Shown here: positions 1 to 6,007 of the stretch, one piece after another | Layout: every line of letters starts with the position of its first letter | How positions within the stretch are numbered: position 1 is the stretch's first letter | Assembly (NCBI GenBank): GCA_022361135.1 | Contig: JAKSBM010000551.1 | Span: 1-10,003, forward strand | Origin: Desulfobacterales bacterium | GTDB lineage: Bacteria; Desulfobacterota; Desulfobacteria; Desulfobacterales; Desulfobacteraceae | Direction: 5' to 3' | DNA length: 10,003 nucleotides | Notes under the pieces: model-generated | What the model was told of the DNA's origin: nothing | Databases searched by the model: none | Seen by the model: only the letters and a program-made list of their open reading frames with translations | Position numbers and translations under genes: made by a program

Positions 1-72
1 ATGGATGCCGAAGAAAATAAGGACGGCAATGTAGACGGACAGCAGCAGGACAAACCAGTGGAACGGAGTCAT
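1..72 (-). CDS. N-terminus of a B12-regulated membrane protein (partial)
   Basis: Only the first 24 codons are inside the window; the gene runs off the left edge. The reading starts MTPFHWFVLLLSVY and continues as one hydrophobic stretch, a probable first transmembrane helix with no basic n-region, so more likely a membrane anchor or transporter helix than a cleaved signal peptide. The start at 72 is supported by an AAGGAAGG Shine-Dalgarno sequence at 84-77, four bases before the ATG. A cobalamin riboswitch and terminator lie in its leader, so expression should fall when B12 is plentiful, which suggests cobalamin or cobalt uptake, salvage, or a B12-independent alternative to a B12 enzyme. The helix pattern loosely resembles helix 1 of sodium:solute symporters, but 24 residues cannot settle the family. 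That a gene exists here is fairly sure; its function is not known. Confidence 0.7.
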   Translation of the reverse strand, partial: MTPFHWFVLLLSVYIAVLIFFGIH

Positions 73-76
73 GGGA

Positions 77-118
77 CCTTCCTTCCGGCCCAATGGAGGC
101 CGGTCTTCTGAGCCGGCC
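77..118 (-). promoter_or_regulatory. Mutually exclusive hairpins abutting the Shine-Dalgarno sequence
   Basis: In the minus-strand leader three 6-nt segments follow each other: GGCCGG (118-113), CCGGCC (103-98) and GGCCGG (90-85). The middle one can pair perfectly with either neighbour, giving a 9-nt loop with the first or a 7-nt loop with the third. The second pairing ends directly against the AAGGAAGG Shine-Dalgarno sequence at 84-77 and could hinder ribosome access. The segments and pairing are read from the sequence; a role as a translational switch downstream of the riboswitch terminator is inference. Confidence 0.45.
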
Positions 119-120
119 CA

Positions 121-152
121 TAAAAAAACCGGACCGACACGTATCAGCCCGG
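121..152 (-). terminator. Intrinsic terminator, expression platform of the B12 riboswitch
   Basis: On the minus strand, positions 152-129 fold into a 10-pair stem (CCGGGCTGAT against GTCGGTCCGG, with three G-T wobbles and an ACGT tetraloop). It is followed at once by seven T residues at 128-122. It lies about 30 nt after the riboswitch aptamer and about 50 nt before the start codon, the standard place for transcriptional attenuation. I infer that B12 binding favours this terminator. No anti-terminator partner was mapped. Confidence 0.75.
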
Positions 153-182
153 GGATTTACCGTCTCTCCGAGTTCGTTTGTG

Positions 183-345
183 TGCAACCGGCAGATATTC
201 TGGCTCGTGGGTCATCCGGTACGGCAACGCCTTCCCATACCGGTGATCCGGTACAGTGGCCGGCCCTGGGGCCTCTGTTGCGCCCGTCCCCACTTACAGC
301 GGCGGGTCCGCCCCGGATTTTCACCGGGTTCCCTGCGTGGCAGCA
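183..345 (-). promoter_or_regulatory. Cobalamin (B12) riboswitch aptamer
   Basis: Read on the minus strand, the conserved core elements of the cobalamin riboswitch appear in order. They are GGGAAC followed by CGGTGAAAATCCGG, then CGGACCCGCCGCTGTAAGTG (about 309-290), GCCACTG at 260-254, GGGAAGG further on, and the B12 box GAGCCAGAATATCTGCC at 206-190. The outer P1 helix can form between TGCTGCC (345-339) and GGTTGCA (189-183), six of seven pairs. An intrinsic terminator follows at 152-121 and the start codon of a membrane protein at 72. The family is known to bind adenosyl-, methyl- or hydroxocobalamin and usually turns gene expression off. Which cobalamin form this one binds cannot be told here. 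Confidence 0.95.
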
Positions 346-360
346 ATTTTATTCATTGGA

Positions 361-383
361 TTTCCTCCATCACCGGGAGGAAA
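361..383 (-). repeat. 8-bp perfect inverted repeat at the 5' end of the riboswitch leader
   Basis: TTTCCTCC (361-368) and GGAGGAAA (376-383) are perfect inverted repeats around a 7-nt centre. On the minus strand this would be a hairpin between the predicted transcription start (near 387) and the riboswitch aptamer (from 345). It may protect the 5' end of the RNA or act as an operator in DNA; the sequence does not decide. It also contains GGAGG, but no start codon or ORF follows at a useful distance that I would trust. Confidence 0.5.
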
Positions 384-393
384 CTTGGTTTTT

Positions 394-422
394 CCTATAA
401 CACAGGGATTGGGGGAATACAA
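394..422 (-). promoter_or_regulatory. Candidate sigma70-type promoter for the B12-riboswitch transcript
   Basis: On the minus strand TTGTAT (422-417) and TATAGG (399-394) are separated by exactly 17 bp. The -10 box matches 4 of 6 and the -35 box 3 of 6 consensus bases. The predicted start lies near 387, just before the 361-383 hairpin and the riboswitch. Position supports it; the boxes alone are weak. Confidence 0.4.
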
Positions 423-632
423 TCCTTGTGCCCGGACCGGGGCGGGTGAAATTGTTTCCATTGGGCCATTCCCGGCGTGGGTATGGATTGGATGTTTGTC
501 ATCCGTGGGCAGGTTTCGAACTTGCCTTACCGGCTGAACATGTTAAGTAAAGCAATGATGGCCCAGTTGTAATTCCATGGGTTTCAGTTCCCAGCTGGGC
601 CTGTCCATTGACATTCATTTAAGGGGGCAGCC
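423..632. other. Leader/promoter region of the methyltransferase, no gene seen
   Basis: Small ORFs here have no Shine-Dalgarno support or recognisable product. Two hairpins are visible. One is at 508-526 (GGCAGG and CTTGCC around TTTCGAA). A stronger one lies at 560-601, where GGCCCAGTTG (560-569) pairs with CAGCTGGGCC (592-601) through ten positions with one wobble, and ends 31 nt before the ATG at 633. It could be a cis-regulatory leader structure. No convincing plus-strand promoter was found. Confidence 0.4.
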
Positions 633-1247
633 ATGACACCTTCAGATATTCGGGATAAATTCGGCGATGATTACCAGGCAGATGCAGATAGCTTTATCAT
701 GGGGATTGACCAACGGTTCACCCGCCACTTTGCCCAGCGGTTCCAGGGGCTCAATGTTTTGGAAACCTGTACGGGGGCAGGATTTACCACCCTCTCCCTG
801 GCCCGCACGGCCCGCCATGTTCACACCGTTGAAATTGACGACACCCGGCGGGACATGGCCAGGGCCAACTTGGACCGGGCCGGACTCTCCCACAGGATCA
901 CCTTTTGGCCGGGGAGCATCATGGATCCGGAACTGCGGACATCCCTCCCCCGGGTAGATGCCGCCTTCATGGACCCGGACTGGGCCGTTACCGGGCCGGA
1001 CCATATTTATCGGTTCCAGGGTTCCAATACCCGTCCCCCGGCGGACCTGCTTTTGGCGGCCATGATGGATCTCACCGAAAACCTGGCCTTGGTTCTTCCC
1101 CCCTTCATTGACCCGGGGGAGTTGGCCTCCCTCCCCGGCCATGAGCGGGAGTCCTTGTTTCTGGAGGGCAGCCATGAATTATTCTGCCTCTATTTTGGCG
1201 GTCTCAAGGCGCGGGTGGGGCCCACGGCCTTCCATGTGAATTCCTAG
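633..1247 (+). CDS. Class I SAM-dependent methyltransferase, Tgs1-like
   Basis: A 204-residue protein with a Rossmann methyltransferase core. Motif I is VLETCTGAGFTTLSLA (residues 42-57), which binds S-adenosylmethionine. The acidic end of strand 2 is VHTVEIDD (63-70). The catalytic-loop region DAAFMDPDW (109-117) is followed by GPDHIYRF. The last motif resembles the (D/S)PPW loop of the RNA cap guanine-N2 methyltransferase (Tgs1-like) family and of other N-methyltransferases acting on exocyclic amines, here with D in place of the first or second P. The substrate is unknown; structured RNA or a small molecule are both possible. Bacteria lack trimethylguanosine caps, so the eukaryotic role does not carry over. 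The start at 633 has GGGGG upstream (623-627). No extra domain, signal or membrane segment is seen. It stands alone, divergent from the B12-regulated gene. Confidence 0.8.
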   Translation: MTPSDIRDKFGDDYQADADSFIMGIDQRFTRHFAQRFQGLNVLETCTGAGFTTLSLARTARHVHTVEIDDTRRDMARANLDRAGLSHRITFWPGSIMDPELRTSLPRVDAAFMDPDWAVTGPDHIYRFQGSNTRPPADLLLAAMMDLTENLALVLPPFIDPGELASLPGHERESLFLEGSHELFCLYFGGLKARVGPTAFHVNS

Positions 1248-1659
1248 GTCACCTTTCATAATTGTCTTTTGACATGATTTTTGCGCCGTGAACCCACGCC
1301 AAAATCCTAAAATTATTAAAAGTCCATTTTTGGTTTTTTAGGTCCGGTGATGCGTTGATTTCGCCATTTCGTCGATTTGATTCCGTTGGGGAATGAACGA
1401 CCCCATGGCACCCACCCGGGATTTTATCCGTGGTTGGGTTGGATTTGCAGGGGGGGATATGGCTGGATTTTACCTGAGCGTTTGGGGTGATGTGGGTTGA
1501 AAGGCCCATTGTTCCTGTGGTTTGTAGCCCGAATGCACGGCTGGATTTTTTTCTGATCCCCCCCCCGGTCCATTGGTTGCCATCCCCGGGGAATTCGGGT
1601 AAATTAAAAGAATAATCTTCCCTTCTTTCCATTGACGAAAAAATCAAAGACGAAATATC
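1248..1659. other. AT-richer intergenic region with terminator-like repeats
   Basis: This 412-bp gap has T and G runs and no protein-like ORF; a 132-codon minus-strand ORF here has no family-like features. Two interleaved inverted repeats follow the methyltransferase: CCAAAA (1299-1304) with TTTTGG (1328-1333), and CCTAAAA (1306-1312) with TTTTAGG (1336-1342). They could end the upstream transcript, though they are AT-rich and weak. The distal end holds the promoter of the diguanylate cyclase. Confidence 0.4.
1577..1605 (+). promoter_or_regulatory. Candidate sigma70 promoter of the diguanylate cyclase gene
   Basis: TTGCCA (1577-1582) and TAAATT (1600-1605) are 17 bp apart, matching 5 of 6 and 4 of 6 consensus bases. 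Transcription would start near 1612, leaving a leader of about 48 nt before the ATG at 1660. The spacing is ideal and the region just downstream is AT-rich. Confidence 0.5.
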
Positions 1660-3804
1660 ATGGTAAATTTTAAGAATCTTCCCATCAAATTTAAATTATT
1701 CATTCCCTATGCCCTGGTCTTTATTGTGATCCTTTCCCTGACCTTTTCCCTGCTTTTTTTTAGGATTCGCGGGGAGCTGGAATCTAAGATCCTGGCCGAC
1801 TTGAATGCATCCAATCGGACCATCGCAACCCTGGTGGAGACCATTGTCTCCGTTTCCATTAAAAATCACCTCCGGGGGATTGCCGAGAAAAACCGGGAAA
1901 TGGTGGCCGGGATTTACCAGGATTTTGAGGATGGGTTCAGCACCGAGGCCGATGCCCGGTTCCGGGCCTCCCGGGTTCTGTTGAGCCAGAGCGTGGGGGA
2001 GACCGGATACATCTATTGCATCAACAGCCGGGGGATCAATGTCATTCACCCCAACCCCAGTGTCTGGGGCCAGGATTTTTCCCTGGGGAAGTTCAGTTCC
2101 CAGGATTTTGTGAAACGACAGATGGTCCAGAAAAACGGTTATCTGGAGTATGAGTGGAAGAATCCCAACGAGGCCAGCTTTAAACCCAAGGCCCTTTACA
2201 TGAGCTATTTTGAACCCTGGGATTGGATTATTTCGGTCTCCTCCTACCGGGAGGAATTCTCCAAGCTGGTGAACATCGATGATTTCAAAAGCCACATCAT
2301 GAAGCTGGAGGTGGGGGATACGGGATATTCCTTCATCCTGGACGCCCGGGGAAATGCCCTGATCCATCCGGAATGGTCCGGGAACATCCAGGATGTCCGG
2401 GACATGGATGGCCGTTTCATCATCCAGGAAATCACCCGGTTAAAGAGTGGGAGTTTGAAATACAAATGGAAGGATCCCGTGCGGGGGGAGACCCTGGAAA
2501 AGCTCATCGCCTTTCAATACATCCCCACCCTGGACTGGATCGTGGCCTCGGGCAGCTATACCCGGGAGGTTTTTTCTTCCCTCTACGATATCCGGAGAAC
2601 CTTTGGGGTGGCCCTGGGGCTGGCCCTGTTGGTGACGGCGGGGGTGACCCTGCTCATTTCCTCCACCATCACCCGGCCCCTGACTTCGGTGATTACCCGG
2701 TTCGAGAAGGGGGCCGCCGGAACCGGGGAAAACGGGGAGGTGGTCCTGGACCGGATGACCGTGGATCGACGGGATGAAATCGGGAAATTGGGCAAGGGGT
2801 TCAATACCTTCATGGACCAGTTGGAAACCTCCCGGAATACCCTCATGGAGGAGATCGGCATCCGCAGGGAGACCGCGGGGCGGCTCCGCCTCTTTGAAAA
2901 GGTGTTTGAAAATGCCAATGACGGGATTTTCATCACCACGGAGAACGGGGTGATTGAAAATGTGAACAAGGCCTTCACCACCATCACGGGCTACGGCATG
3001 GTGGACGTGGTGGGCAAAAATCCCCGGATCCTTAGGTCGGATCACCACAGCCCCTCCTTTTACCAGAAAATGTGGGCCTCCCTCATTGACCGGGGGGAAT
3101 GGGCCGGGGAAATCTGGAACCGTCGCCGTTCCGGGGAAGCCTATCCCCAGCTCCTCAGCATCTCCGCCATCCGGGGCCGGGATGGCCGGACCCGGAATTA
3201 CGTGGCCGTGTTCAGGGACATTTCCGACATGAAGGCCAAGGAGGAGCAGATCAAGCATCTGGCCTTCCACGATCCGTTGACGGATCTGCCCAACCGCTCC
3301 CTGCTCAAGGATCGATTGCGCAAGGCCATTTCCATTGCCAAGCGGAGCCAGGAATATATCCTGATCCTCTTCATTGATTTGGATGATTTTAAACAGATCA
3401 ATGACAGCCTGGGCCATGCCATGGGGGATTTCCTCCTTAAGGAAGTGGCCCGTCGCCTGGTTCGGGCCACCCGGGAGGGGGATACGGTCTGCCGTCTGGG
3501 CGGGGATGAGTTCATTGTCATGGCCCCCCAGATTCGAAATATCCAGGATCTCAAGGGGATTGTGGAGCGGATCCAGGGGGTATTCCACACCCAATTTGAA
3601 TTGGGGGGCAAGCGTTACCCGGTTTCCGGCTCCATCGGGATTTCCGTCTTCCCCGAGGATGGCCGGGACGTGGACCGCCTCATCCGCAATGCCGATCTGG
3701 CCATGTATCAGGCCAAACAGACCGGGAAAAACACCTATAATCGCTTTGCCTCAGAAATGGCCTCCGATGATTCAGACCCATCCCGGGATACGGATTCATC
3801 CTAG
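1660..3804 (+). CDS. Membrane diguanylate cyclase with double Cache, HAMP, PAS and GGDEF domains
   Basis: This 714-residue protein should make cyclic di-GMP from two GTP at the inner membrane. Domains in order: a transmembrane helix (about 11-33); a periplasmic region (about 35-313) with two Cache-like repeats, seen as GETGYIYCINSRG...HP (113-131) and GDTGYSFILDARG...HP (219-237); a second helix (about 314-334); HAMP (about 335-390); PAS (about 410-522, starting LFEKVFENANDGIFITT); and GGDEF (about 531-697). The active site is intact: RLGGDEF, with GGDEF at 614-618, and FIDLDDFKQIND at 571-582. An I-site RxxD (REGD, 605-608) lies five residues before GGDEF, so product inhibition is expected. 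No EAL domain follows. The ligand of the Cache region is unknown. The Shine-Dalgarno sequence before 1660 is poor, but the start gives a sensible positively charged N-terminus. The 3' end overlaps modF by 9 bp on the opposite strand. Confidence 0.93.
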   Translation: MVNFKNLPIKFKLFIPYALVFIVILSLTFSLLFFRIRGELESKILADLNASNRTIATLVETIVSVSIKNHLRGIAEKNREMVAGIYQDFEDGFSTEADARFRASRVLLSQSVGETGYIYCINSRGINVIHPNPSVWGQDFSLGKFSSQDFVKRQMVQKNGYLEYEWKNPNEASFKPKALYMSYFEPWDWIISVSSYREEFSKLVNIDDFKSHIMKLEVGDTGYSFILDARGNALIHPEWSGNIQDVRDMDGRFIIQEITRLKSGSLKYKWKDPVRGETLEKLIAFQYIPTLDWIVASGSYTREVFSSLYDIRRTFGVALGLALLVTAGVTLLISSTITRPLTSVITRFEKGAAGTGENGEVVLDRMTVDRRDEIGKLGKGFNTFMDQLETSRNTLMEEIGIRRETAGRLRLFEKVFENANDGIFITTENGVIENVNKAFTTITGYGMVDVVGKNPRILRSDHHSPSFYQKMWASLIDRGEWAGEIWNRRRSGEAYPQLLSISAIRGRDGRTRNYVAVFRDISDMKAKEEQIKHLAFHDPLTDLPNRSLLKDRLRKAISIAKRSQEYILILFIDLDDFKQINDSLGHAMGDFLLKEVARRLVRATREGDTVCRLGGDEFIVMAPQIRNIQDLKGIVERIQGVFHTQFELGGKRYPVSGSIGISVFPEDGRDVDRLIRNADLAMYQAKQTGKNTYNRFASEMASDDSDPSRDTDSS

Positions 3805-5217
3805 GTTCAGATGATTGCGGAAAAAGGATCTGAATTCATCCTGCCGGTGGCTGACATAGAGGAGGGTGGTTCCCCCCCGTTGGGCAACGGATTCCAGGAA
3901 GTCCAGCACCGCCCCCCGGTGGGGGCGGTCCAACCCCTGGGTGGGTTCATCCAGAACCAGGAGTTCCGGGGCTTTGACCAGGGCCCGGGCAATGAGAACC
4001 AGCCGCTGCCGGGCAAAGCTCAATTCCCGGAAGGGGGCATGGGCCAAATCCAGCATATCCAGGCGTTCCAGCCATTGGAGCGCCTGTTCCTTTTGGGCCG
4101 GAGTGGGGATTTGGTAGAGGCCGATGGAATCAAAGAGGCCGGACAAAATACAGGAGACCACATCACCGGGGACCCGCCAGTCCCGATGGAGGCCCGGGCT
4201 GACAATGCCCATGCGCTGTTTCAGCTCCCAGATGGATTCCCCGCTCCCCCGGCGGATGCCGAAGAGGTGGAGGTCGTTGGTATAGCAGGCGGGATGGTCC
4301 CCGGTGACCACGGCCAGGAGGGTGGATTTCCCACATCCGTTGGGGCCGGTGACCAGGGTGTGTTCCCCGGGGTAAAGGGTGAGGTCCAATTGGTCAAAGA
4401 TGATTTTTTCCCCGTATCCGGCCCGGCCTTTTTTAAGTTCAATGATGGGAATCCCGGCCTGTTCCGTGGCCTGGGATGGGGGATCGTCCCGGCCGTATAC
4501 CGCCTCGGCCCGGCGGGGAAAATGGGCGGTGTCGCCTTCCAGGTCGTGTTCTATCCGGGAGACCATGTCGGCCATGGGCCCCCGGGCCACCAGTTCTCCG
4601 GAAGCCACCCTGCCGGCATGGGTGATCCAGCCGGGGATGTCCCCGGGGTTGCGCAGGAAGAGGATGAGGGGAATGCCCCGGTTGAACAGGGTTTCCAGGG
4701 CCATGTCCAATTCCTTGCAACTGGCCGGATCCAGACCGTCAAAGGGGTCCTGGAGGATCAATCCTTCGGCCTTGGCCATGAGGGCGGAAAGGAGGAGGAG
4801 TTTCCGGGACTGGCCCGTACTCAGTCCCCGGTAGCCCGTATCCAGGTGGGGGGCCATGCCCAGGGCCTGTACCAGGGCGTCATGCTCCCCGGATTCTTCT
4901 GCGGTTTGGGGGGCGGGCAGGAAGTCCCGGGCCGGGGTGCCCGGATCCATGCGGTCCATGAAATCGGTGTCGTCTTTTTTCACTTCGGCTTCGTAGACAT
5001 CCTGGTGGGCCCTGAAGGAGATTTCTCCCAGTTGGGGATTGGTCCCGGCCAGTTTGTGGAGGAAATCGTCCAGACCCGATCCCAGGCGACCGGTGATGCA
5101 CCAGGCCTGGCCCGGTTGGACCCGAAGGCGGTTGGGGTGGGGCGTCTGCCCCGGGGGGTAACAAATATCCATGGCGGCATTGAAACAGGAAGCGTGGGGT
5201 TTGGCAAGGAAAAGCAT
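3796..5217 (-). CDS. modF: ModF-type double ATP-binding-cassette ATPase
   Basis: A 473-residue soluble protein with two fused ABC ATPase domains and no membrane segment, the architecture and length of ModF (also called photorepair protein PhrA). The strongest family mark is the block TGDHPACYTNDLHLFG, RRGSGESIW and ILSGLFDSIGLYQ (about 305-369), which closely follows E. coli ModF as I recall it. The role is poorly known; ModF is linked to molybdate genes in E. coli, but none lies nearby here. NBD1 has a degenerate Walker A (GRLGSGLDD, 43-51, no Lys) and Walker B (LILQDP, 153-158) but an intact signature LSTGQ (132-136). NBD2 has intact Walker A (GPNGCGKST, 291-299), Walker B (LLVLDEP, 419-425) and switch His457, but a changed signature LSFAR (399-403). 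One composite site is therefore complete and one degraded. The Shine-Dalgarno sequence is weak; Met16 is an alternative start, but Met1 better fits the family N-terminus. Confidence 0.9.
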   Translation of the reverse strand: MLFLAKPHASCFNAAMDICYPPGQTPHPNRLRVQPGQAWCITGRLGSGLDDFLHKLAGTNPQLGEISFRAHQDVYEAEVKKDDTDFMDRMDPGTPARDFLPAPQTAEESGEHDALVQALGMAPHLDTGYRGLSTGQSRKLLLLSALMAKAEGLILQDPFDGLDPASCKELDMALETLFNRGIPLILFLRNPGDIPGWITHAGRVASGELVARGPMADMVSRIEHDLEGDTAHFPRRAEAVYGRDDPPSQATEQAGIPIIELKKGRAGYGEKIIFDQLDLTLYPGEHTLVTGPNGCGKSTLLAVVTGDHPACYTNDLHLFGIRRGSGESIWELKQRMGIVSPGLHRDWRVPGDVVSCILSGLFDSIGLYQIPTPAQKEQALQWLERLDMLDLAHAPFRELSFARQRLVLIARALVKAPELLVLDEPTQGLDRPHRGAVLDFLESVAQRGGTTLLYVSHRQDEFRSFFRNHLNLG

Positions 5218-5220
5218 GCC

Positions 5221-5248
5221 TTACAAACCCGGTTAAACATGGTATAAG
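5221..5248 (+). promoter_or_regulatory. Candidate sigma70 promoter of the HAD nucleotidase gene
   Basis: TTACAA (5221-5226) and TATAAG (5243-5248) are 16 bp apart in the 69-bp gap between the divergent modF and nucleotidase genes. Transcription would start near 5255, about 30 nt before the ATG at 5287. No comparably good minus-strand promoter for modF was seen in the gap. Confidence 0.5.
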
Positions 5249-5286
5249 ATCCGTGGTGAATCCAATCATCCAATAAAGAGAGTGAC

Positions 5287-5892
5287 ATGGGAAGAAAGAC
5301 CAAAACCAAAACGATTTATGTGGACGTGGACGATGTCCTGTCCAAAACCACCGATACTTACATGGGCGTTGTGGAAAGGGAATTCGGCAAAAAGCGGGAC
5401 TACGACGACCTGGTGACCTTTGACTTGAAAAAGTCCTTTGGTTTGACCAATGCCGAATTCGATTATTTCTTTGACCTGGTCCACACCCCGGACGTCCTTT
5501 TGGGGTATGCTCCGGTGGATGGCTGTGTGGAAACCCTGGAGCACTGGGCCGGGCAGGGCCATACCATTGACATTGTCACCGGCCGCCCCTCATCGGCCCA
5601 GGGGGCCACCCTGGCCTGGCTGGACCAATGTCAGATCCCCTTCCATTCCTTCACCATGGTGGACAAGTACAACCGGCCCGATGCCGATCCGGCCATTTCC
5701 ATTTCCAAGGCGGAGTTCAGCCGGCGTTCCTATGACCTGGCCGTGGAGGATTCCTGGGACATGGCCTTCTACCTCGCCCGGGAGATGGATGTCCCGGTCC
5801 AATTGTTCCACCGCCCCTGGAACAACCGCCCCCTGGACCACCATCGGGTTACGCGGATCCGTTCCTGGGATGAGATTCCCTCTACCCCCTGA
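5287..5892 (+). CDS. HAD-superfamily 5'(3')-nucleotidase-like phosphatase
   Basis: A 201-residue cytosolic protein with the four haloacid dehalogenase motifs. Motif I is YVDVDDVL, with nucleophile Asp13 and acid/base Asp15. Motif II is IVTGRP with Thr98. Motif III is probably a lysine at 127 or 141. Motif IV is VEDSWD with Glu154 and Asp155 for magnesium. The end VQLFHRPWNN (171-180) resembles the LFDRPWN signature of the cytosolic deoxyribonucleotidase (NT5C-like) family, so removal of phosphate from (deoxy)nucleoside monophosphates is the best guess; a related phosphatase with another substrate cannot be excluded. The start at 5287 follows AAAGAGAG with suitable spacing and keeps a basic leader (MGRKTKTKT) before the first strand. 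It is a single gene, divergent from modF and followed by two strong hairpins. Confidence 0.8.
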   Translation: MGRKTKTKTIYVDVDDVLSKTTDTYMGVVEREFGKKRDYDDLVTFDLKKSFGLTNAEFDYFFDLVHTPDVLLGYAPVDGCVETLEHWAGQGHTIDIVTGRPSSAQGATLAWLDQCQIPFHSFTMVDKYNRPDADPAISISKAEFSRRSYDLAVEDSWDMAFYLAREMDVPVQLFHRPWNNRPLDHHRVTRIRSWDEIPSTP

Positions 5893-5924
5893 TTCCATTG
5901 GGGTCTGCCATCTTTTTCCCCTGT

Positions 5925-5946
5925 CCGGCGGGGTAACGGCCGCCGG
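5925..5946. terminator. Strong hairpin downstream of the nucleotidase gene
   Basis: CCGGCGG (5925-5931) and CCGCCGG (5940-5946) form a perfect 7-bp stem with an 8-nt loop, 33 bp after the stop codon. No T run follows on the plus strand, so on its own it is a weak terminator; it may protect the 3' end of the RNA. Confidence 0.4.
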
Positions 5947-5966
5947 TACGGGTGAGCTTAAAGACA

Positions 5967-5986
5967 GCGCCGGCCATTGCCGGCGC
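5967..5986. terminator. Bidirectional terminator between convergent genes
   Basis: GCGCCGGC (5967-5974) and GCCGGCGC (5979-5986) form a perfect 8-bp GC-rich stem with a CATT loop. On the plus strand it is followed by a pyrimidine- and T-rich stretch (ATTCCTTCCCTTTATTTTC); on the minus strand by TGTCTTT. Its place between the 3' ends of two convergent genes (5892 and 6008) supports termination in both directions. Confidence 0.7.
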
Positions 5987-6007
5987 ATTCCTTCCCTTTA
6001 TTTTCAA

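Noticed and set aside
508..526. T-arm-like hairpin with a TTTCGAA loop, possible tRNA piece
   Set aside because: The stem-loop register does not match a T-arm (TTCRA out of frame with the stem) and no acceptor, D or anticodon arm flanks it.
71..537. Three overlapping plus-strand ORFs over the riboswitch region
   Set aside because: They lie antisense to a clear riboswitch and terminator, lack ribosome binding sites, and have unstructured translations.
1249..1647. 132-codon minus-strand ORF in the gap before the diguanylate cyclase
   Set aside because: No ribosome binding site, no recognisable domain, and it would run through the candidate promoter at 1577-1605.
2440..3594. Long minus-strand ORF under the diguanylate cyclase
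   Set aside because: Composition shadow of a well-supported GGDEF protein; no Shine-Dalgarno sequence and no domain-like blocks.
3811..5247. 478-codon plus-strand ORF antisense to modF
   Set aside because: It is open only because the strongly biased codon use of modF leaves few stops in the opposite frame. The translation is rich in Gly, Pro and Val without motifs, while the minus strand is a clear ModF.
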